Below are positions 3,098 to 7,176 of a DNA stretch of 7,176 nt, piece after piece. Both the position numbers and the translations under genes were made by a program. Source of the stretch: DRGV01 sp018903055 [NCBI: bacterium] (GTDB lineage: Bacteria > UBP18 > UBA7526). How positions within the stretch are numbered: position 1 is the stretch's first letter; every line of letters starts with the position of its first letter. The notes beneath the pieces are model-generated. The model saw only the letters and a list, made by a program, of their open reading frames with translations. It searched no databases and was not told the origin of the DNA. The stretch lies in the NCBI GenBank assembly GCA_018903055.1, contig JAHIPW010000051.1, forward strand, positions 1-7,176, in the 5' to 3' direction.

Positions 3098-4345
3098 TTA
3101 TTCGTGTTTGGTTATCTTCTTCTTCCCTTCCATATAGGGACGCAGAACCTTGGGAATTAGGATTGAGCCATCCTTCTCTTGGAAGTTCTCAATTAAGGCG
3201 ATGATTGTCCGCCCGATAGCAAAGGCGGTTCCATTTACCATGTGGACAAAATTTTTCTTTCCGTCCTTATCCTTATACTTTATATTCAATCTTCTCGCCT
3301 GATAATCGGTACAGCAAGAGGTAGAATGAGTCTCGCGATGCTTTCCTTGAGAGGGGATCCAGCATTCGATATCATACTTCCTGGCTGCTGGGTTACCCAG
3401 GTCACTGGTGCACATCTTGACCACTTGATAAGGAATTCCCAAGGCCTGGACCAATTTTTCTTCCAAGGCAAGAAAGTAGTCGTGCTCCTTCATAGAATTC
3501 TCCCGAGTAGTGAAGGAGAACATCTCTATCTTATCGAACTGATGAACCCGGAAGATTCCCTTGGTATCCTTCCCCCAGGAGCCTGCCTCCCGGCGAAAGC
3601 AACTGGAGAAGGCCACATACCTTTTAGGTAATTTTTTCCCACTGAGAACCTCATCCTTATACATAGGGCCGATGGACTGCTCACTCGTCCCGGTGAGATA
3701 GAGGCCATCCTTAGTCAAGTGATAGGTCTCCTCCTCTCCACCATGAGCCAGATAGCCCATACCGAGCATGGAATCTTCATTTATAAGAACCGGGGGAACT
3801 ACGGGTGAGAAACCTTCTTTGGTCAAAGTAGCAAAAGCAAAGTTGACCAGAGCAAACTCCAATAGAACCGCCTCATTCTTGAGATACCCGAAGCGTGTCC
3901 CGGATACCTTGCCTGCCCTTTTTACATCAATCAGGTCCAGACTCTCTGCTAATACCAAGTAATCCAGAGGCTCAAAATCAAAGTCAGGCTTTTTTCCCCA
4001 GGTTCTGATAACCTCATTATCGTTCTCGCTCTGGCCGAACTTTACATCCGGTGCGGGAAGATTAGGAACTTCTAAAAGTAATCTATCCCTCTCTTCCTTC
4101 GCCTTTCGTGTCTCTTCCTCATACTTCTTAAGTTCTTCCTTGGAATACTTCGCAGTTACACCCTTTTTAGGAGGCTTTTTGGAACTCTCCCTCCTCTTAT
4201 GGCGCAACTCCTCCGTCTTCTGAAGAAGTCCGAGATATTCCTTATCCAATTTCAGTAGCCTATCGATGTCTACCTCTTCCTTCTTAGCCCGACAGGCCTC
4301 CTTTACCTTTTCTGGATTCTCCCTGATAAACTTTATATCCAACAT
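3098..4345 (-). CDS. serS: seryl-tRNA synthetase
   Basis: Charges all tRNA-Ser species with serine, and serves selenocysteine tRNA where present; class II, cytoplasmic homodimer. At 415 residues it has normal length. Residues 1-95 form the N-terminal helical hairpin (charged coiled coil, 28-92) that grips the long variable arm of tRNA-Ser. The catalytic core shows TGTSEQS (218-224), motif 2 FRREAGSWGKDTKGIFRVHQF (about 250-270), CTDYQARR (345-352) and motif 3 NGTAFAIGRT (371-380). ATG at 4345 has AGGAG 7 nt upstream. The frame ends KHE-stop, where the codons are formed by an ATTCGTG spacer word. It sits between rtcB (214 nt upstream) and the tRNA-Ser cluster it serves, on the same strand. I saw no T-box leader in the spacer. 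Confidence 0.98.
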   Translation of the reverse strand: MLDIKFIRENPEKVKEACRAKKEEVDIDRLLKLDKEYLGLLQKTEELRHKRRESSKKPPKKGVTAKYSKEELKKYEEETRKAKEERDRLLLEVPNLPAPDVKFGQSENDNEVIRTWGKKPDFDFEPLDYLVLAESLDLIDVKRAGKVSGTRFGYLKNEAVLLEFALVNFAFATLTKEGFSPVVPPVLINEDSMLGMGYLAHGGEEETYHLTKDGLYLTGTSEQSIGPMYKDEVLSGKKLPKRYVAFSSCFRREAGSWGKDTKGIFRVHQFDKIEMFSFTTRENSMKEHDYFLALEEKLVQALGIPYQVVKMCTSDLGNPAARKYDIECWIPSQGKHRETHSTSCCTDYQARRLNIKYKDKDGKKNFVHMVNGTAFAIGRTIIALIENFQEKDGSILIPKVLRPYMEGKKKITKHE

Positions 4346-4360
4346 TCGTTGTCTCCTGTC

Positions 4361-4385
4361 CTATGTCCGATGTCCAATGTCAAAT
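4361..4385. repeat. period-7 repeat in serS 5' flank
   Basis: CTATGTC, CGATGTC, CAATGTC and a partial fourth unit follow each other with a period of 7 nt, 15 nt upstream of the serS start. Just outside it lies the ribosome site AGGAG. Confidence 0.7.
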
Positions 4386-4397
4386 ATTTCGTTATTC

Positions 4398-4510
4398 GGT
4401 TAGGGTTAAGGTTAAGTTGTTAGTTTGGTTGTTGGGTTAGGTAGTTGGTCTTTTAACACCTAACCCTTACCGAACTACCAAACCCACTACCTTACCCTAA
4501 CCCAACTACC
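4398..4510. repeat. long imperfect inverted repeat of GGTTAG/CTAACC words
   Basis: The left arm (4398-4448) is built from G/T-rich GGTTAGGGTTAAGG-like words, and the right arm (4458-4510) is its degenerate reverse complement. The centre holds a perfect 9-bp stem, GGGTTAGGT (4434-4442) with ACCTAACCC (4458-4466), around a 15-nt loop. One strand is nearly free of C in the left arm, giving strong strand asymmetry. It lies between rtcB and serS, so an RNA hairpin of about 50 bp with mismatches could form in a read-through transcript. Confidence 0.8.
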
Positions 4511-4513
4511 AAC

Positions 4514-4552
4514 GACTTTGGACTTTGGACTTTGGATTTTGGACCTTGGACT
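4514..4552. repeat. period-7 GACTTTG tandem repeat after rtcB
   Basis: GACTTTG three times, then GATTTTG, GACCTTG and a partial GACT, exactly 7 nt apart, ending 7 nt before the rtcB stop codon. Confidence 0.9.
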
Positions 4553-4559
4553 GCTTGTT

Positions 4560-6017
4560 TTAGCCCTTCACTACCACCCAGGGTCTTAGTTTAGCCACCT
4601 TCTTTGAAAGCCCGGCTCCCTGGACCACCTGGACCACTTCGTTCACATCTTTATAGGCCCCGGAGAACTCTTCCTCTAGGGTGTGCCTTCCCCTCCAGTG
4701 GACAATGATTCCCTTCTGAGCTAATTCCTCTTTAATATTCCTTCCTCTGGTAAGTCTAATGGCAGCATGTCTTGACATCACCCTTCCTGCGCCATGGCAG
4801 GTCGAGGCCCAGGACTCTTCTTCTGCCTTCTTAGTTCCCACTAAGATATAGGAATTAGTCCCCATATCACCGGGAATTAAAACCGGCTGTCCGATGGATT
4901 TATATTCTTTAGGAATCTGAGGATGATTCGGTCCAAAGGCCCTGGTTGCTCCCTTCCTATGGATGCATAATTTTACCTTCTTTCCTCCTACTTCATACTC
5001 CTCAAACTTTGCAATATTATGGGCCACGTCATAGATTAATTCCATCCCTAAATCCTTGGGGCTCTTTCCCAAGATTTTCTCAAAAATCTCTCTCGTCCAG
5101 TGCATAATGCACTGCCGGTTCGCCCAGGCATAATTGGCGGCACAGGCCATGGCCCCAAAGTAGTCTTTCCCCTCTTTGGAATTCACAGGGGCGGAGGCCA
5201 GTTGCCTATCAGGGAGGCTTAGACCATACTTCTCTATGGCTCTTCCCATATAAACCAGGTGGTCGGTGCAGACCTGATGACCAAAGCCTCTTGAGCCACA
5301 ATGAATCATTACCGTGATGGAACCCTTCTCAATGCCAAAGAGTCTGGCTGCTTCATCATCGAAGATCTCTTCTACTACCTGAATTTCCAGGAAATGATTC
5401 CCACCTCCCAGGGTTCCTAACTGTTTTCTCCCTCTCTCTTTAGCATGATGAGAGACTTTATCCGGGTCAGCGCCGGGCATGGCTCCTCTCTCCTCAGTAT
5501 GTTCAATATCCTCATGCGTTCCATAGCCCTTCTTCACCGCCCACTGGGTGCCCTTGGTAAGAACCTCCTGCCATTCACTATCGCTCACTCTAATTTTCCC
5601 TTGAGAGCCTACCCCACAGGGAATCTCGCGAAAGAGAGCCCAGCCCAGATCCTGAACCTTTTCTTTTATATCATTTTCTTTTAGATTAGTGCGTAATACT
5701 CTTACTCCGCAGTTGATATCATAGCCTACCCCGCCCGGAGATATTATACCCTTATCTATATCAAAGGCAGCTACACCGCCGATGGGAAAACCGTAGCCCC
5801 AATGGATGTCGGGCATGGCTAAGGAACTGCCCACAATCCCGGGAAGAAAGGCAACATTGGCCACCTGGTCTAGTGCCTGGTCCTGGCGGATGCTCTTTAG
5901 AAGTTTCTCATCGGTATAGATAATCCCTGAGGTGCGCATCCCTGATTTATAGGACTTGGGGATGCGATATCTATACTCATCGATCCTCTCTAATGGGCCG
6001 TTCCACTCTTTTTTCAT
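4560..6017 (-). CDS. rtcB: RNA-splicing ligase RtcB (tRNA ligase)
   Basis: GTP- and Mn2+-dependent ligase that joins RNA 2',3'-cyclic phosphate or 3'-phosphate ends to 5'-OH ends. In bacteria it serves repair of cleaved tRNA and rRNA; in archaea and animals it also serves tRNA splicing. At 485 residues it has full length. Metal and guanylation residues are all visible: YDINCG (D100, C103), GGGNHFLE (H208), IHCGSRG (H239), VAHNI (H333), and CHGAGR with H408, the expected GMP-accepting His. ATG at 6017 has AGAGG 9 nt upstream. Archease, its activator, lies 102 nt upstream on the same strand, and serS lies 214 nt downstream. No rtcA or rtcR is in the window. Regulation is not evident; both flanks are word repeats. 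Confidence 0.98.
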   Translation of the reverse strand: MKKEWNGPLERIDEYRYRIPKSYKSGMRTSGIIYTDEKLLKSIRQDQALDQVANVAFLPGIVGSSLAMPDIHWGYGFPIGGVAAFDIDKGIISPGGVGYDINCGVRVLRTNLKENDIKEKVQDLGWALFREIPCGVGSQGKIRVSDSEWQEVLTKGTQWAVKKGYGTHEDIEHTEERGAMPGADPDKVSHHAKERGRKQLGTLGGGNHFLEIQVVEEIFDDEAARLFGIEKGSITVMIHCGSRGFGHQVCTDHLVYMGRAIEKYGLSLPDRQLASAPVNSKEGKDYFGAMACAANYAWANRQCIMHWTREIFEKILGKSPKDLGMELIYDVAHNIAKFEEYEVGGKKVKLCIHRKGATRAFGPNHPQIPKEYKSIGQPVLIPGDMGTNSYILVGTKKAEEESWASTCHGAGRVMSRHAAIRLTRGRNIKEELAQKGIIVHWRGRHTLEEEFSGAYKDVNEVVQVVQGAGLSKKVAKLRPWVVVKG

Positions 6018-6035
6018 CTTTGTAAACCTCTTTAT

Positions 6036-6120
6036 GCACAGATTAGCACAGATCTAGGACACAGATGATCACAGATAAATCCGTGTCTATTCGTGGTTTT
6101 TATTCGTGTAGATCCGTGTC
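6036..6120. repeat. CACAGAT / CGTGT word-repeat spacer between archease and rtcB
   Basis: The left half has four ACAGAT words (6038-6076) and the right half has CCGTGTC, ATTCGTGG, ATTCGTGT and CCGTGTC words (6081-6120). On one strand it reads as alternating CACAGAT and CACGAAT-like decamers. The last CGTGTCTAAA supplies the archease stop codon TAG. The same words fill other spacers of the window. Confidence 0.85.
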
Positions 6121-6533
6121 TAAATGTCGAAGATCACTCTTACCTTCCAGTCCTTATTCTTCTCTATCGCCAACTGATGATAGGTTACCGCCTTGATCTG
6201 GGTATCTATGGTATGTCTCTTCAGATCTATCTTCTCCCCGTATACCTCAGCCTTCAAATCTTTATCAGTCAAAAGAGAGATATCAACCCTCTTTGGTAAA
6301 ATATCGTTTACCTCATATTTATAAAGTAACTCACTTAAGAAGGCAACTAATAGTTCTTTCTCATCCTTTCCTTTTACCTGTAAAGAATAGGACTCCTTTT
6401 CCCCAACCTTCTCTGGATCGATCATAATAGAAAGCATTCCAGAGGCAGTGTTCGCAAATGCTTCCTTTAAGGTCTCGCCTCTTGCCTCTATTCCCACATC
6501 TGCCGTATGCTCTAATATCTTATACTTCTTCAA
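6120..6533 (-). CDS. archease, RtcB activator
   Basis: Archease speeds RtcB guanylation and lets it make multiple turnovers. The 137 residues match the family's length. Visible family features are EHTADVGI near the start (metal-binding D12), EAFANTASGM (24-33), KAVTYHQLAI (114-123), and the C-terminal Asp-Ile with conserved D136. The start is TTG at 6533, since an in-frame stop lies four codons upstream and there is no better ATG; the ribosome site is weak (GAAAG). A weak TTG start would keep it at a lower level than the ligase. It precedes rtcB by 102 nt on the same strand, the usual functional pairing. The stop codon falls inside the spacer word repeat. Confidence 0.95.
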   Translation of the reverse strand: MKKYKILEHTADVGIEARGETLKEAFANTASGMLSIMIDPEKVGEKESYSLQVKGKDEKELLVAFLSELLYKYEVNDILPKRVDISLLTDKDLKAEVYGEKIDLKRHTIDTQIKAVTYHQLAIEKNKDWKVRVIFDI

Positions 6534-6592
6534 TTGACTTTCTTTCTAAAAATTGCTAAAATGTTGGCAGGTTAGAATGTTAGGAGCTAAGA
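6534..6592. promoter_or_regulatory. divergent intergenic region, archease / capA-like gene
   Basis: The 59 nt between the divergent starts must hold the 5' signals of both. On the plus strand TAGAAT (6573-6578) could be a -10 box and AGGAG (6582-6586) is a good ribosome site 6 nt before ATG. I see no well-spaced -35 and no clear minus-strand promoter. Confidence 0.35.
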
Positions 6593-7176
6593 ATGTTTAA
6601 AAAAGTTTTCTTACTACTTACTATCCTGTGCTTTTTACTAAGTTTAAATGCTATTACCCAACAAGAAGAAATAACTCTTGTGGCGGTAGGAGATATCATG
6701 CTCGCTCATCGCTTAAGACCATTCATTGAAGAGTATGGTCCCTCCTATCCCTACAAGTATACCGCTCACATATTTAAGGATGCCGATATCTCCTTTGCGA
6801 ACCTGGAATCTCCCCTATCCACAAAAGGAGAACCAGTCCCGAATAAGGAATATACCTTCCGAGCAAACCCCAAGGTCGCCGAAGGATTAAAGGAAGCGGG
6901 ATTCGACGTCCTATCCCTGGCCAATAATCACATCCTGGACTATGGAGAAGAAGCCCTCTTCGAGACCATAGAAGTTCTGGATAGCAATATGATCTTCCAC
7001 ATTGGAGCAGGGAAGAATATCTTTGAAGCAAGAAAGCCGGTTATTCTGAAAGTAGAGGGTAAGAGATTTGGTTTTCTTGCTTATTCCAATACCTTCCCTG
7101 AAGAGTTCTGGGCAGAAGAAGAGAAAGCAGGCACTGCCTATGGTAAATTCTCAAGGGTAAGAGAAGATGTCAAAGA
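6593..7176 (+). CDS. CapA-family metallophosphatase-fold protein, 3' end outside window
   Basis: The first 194 residues are seen; the frame is open at the window edge. An N-terminal signal segment (about residues 1-20: Lys-Lys, then a Leu/Phe-rich core ending SLNA) points to export. Then come the CapA/PgsA signatures: VAVGDIML (30-37) with the metal-ligand Asp34, FANLESPLS (68-76), and LANNHILDYG (109-118) with the Asn-His pair. The family is named after poly-gamma-glutamate capsule synthesis, but most members outside Bacillus are uncharacterised envelope or extracellular calcineurin-like enzymes, so the substrate is uncertain. ATG at 6593 follows AGGAG by 6 nt. It is the only plus-strand gene, divergent from archease, and has no visible link with the RNA genes. 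Confidence 0.92.
   Translation, partial: MFKKVFLLLTILCFLLSLNAITQQEEITLVAVGDIMLAHRLRPFIEEYGPSYPYKYTAHIFKDADISFANLESPLSTKGEPVPNKEYTFRANPKVAEGLKEAGFDVLSLANNHILDYGEEALFETIEVLDSNMIFHIGAGKNIFEARKPVILKVEGKRFGFLAYSNTFPEEFWAEEEKAGTAYGKFSRVREDVK

Noticed and set aside
2556-3160. Overlapping open frames on both strands, 2556-2780 and 2647-3160
   Set aside because: They cover tRNA-Ser(TGA), its relics and the lipoprotein-like gene. The proline/serine-rich products come from the antisense of the acidic repeat, not from a conserved protein.
3242-3962. Open frames opposite or out of frame within serS
   Set aside because: SerRS motifs occupy the main frame throughout; these are shadows.
4346-4559. T-box or other riboswitch in front of serS
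   Set aside because: No T-box consensus or specifier stem is visible; the spacer is short word repeats.

Overview
The window looks like a piece of an uncultured bacterial chromosome of moderate GC. The protein genes use ordinary Shine-Dalgarno sites and the standard code, SerRS is of the bacterial type, and the spacers are full of short degenerate word repeats such as ATTCGTG and CACAGAT, which I associate with genomes recovered from metagenomes of candidate phyla. I cannot name the phylum from sequence alone.

Nearly everything is on the minus strand, so transcription runs from high to low coordinates. From about 6.5 kb down to 3.1 kb are three housekeeping RNA genes: archease, rtcB (RNA ligase) and serS (seryl-tRNA synthetase). 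Below serS are a tiny lipoprotein-like gene (2805-2969) with a near-perfect Shine-Dalgarno site, and then a 2.8-kb tRNA cluster. The cluster holds one intact tRNA-Ser for each of the four anticodons (TGA, GCT, CGA, GGA) and a tRNA-Arg with the unusual anticodon GCG. It also holds two tRNA-Ser 5' halves that both stop in the anticodon loop, and one short tRNA 3' fragment. On the plus strand at the right edge, a CapA-type metallophosphatase gene starts divergently from archease and runs off the window.

Accessory modules fill the gaps between the tRNAs. Two are paralogous cassettes, each a small protein overlapping a minimal nucleotidyltransferase by exactly 47 nt. The third is an 80-residue GIY-YIG nuclease-like gene whose stop codon lies 1 nt before tRNA-Ser(GGA). 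Most spacers consist of palindromes or of short tandem words with periods of about 7, 8 or 10 nt, and the word differs from spacer to spacer.

The most interesting reading is a serine-tRNA locus: the synthetase, all four tRNA-Ser genes, tRNA ligase with its activator, two nucleotidyltransferase modules and a nuclease-like gene, with tRNA-Ser relics broken at the anticodon loop. The gene identities are well supported. A functional link between the modules is inference: tRNA clusters also attract unrelated mobile DNA, and that is the null explanation.
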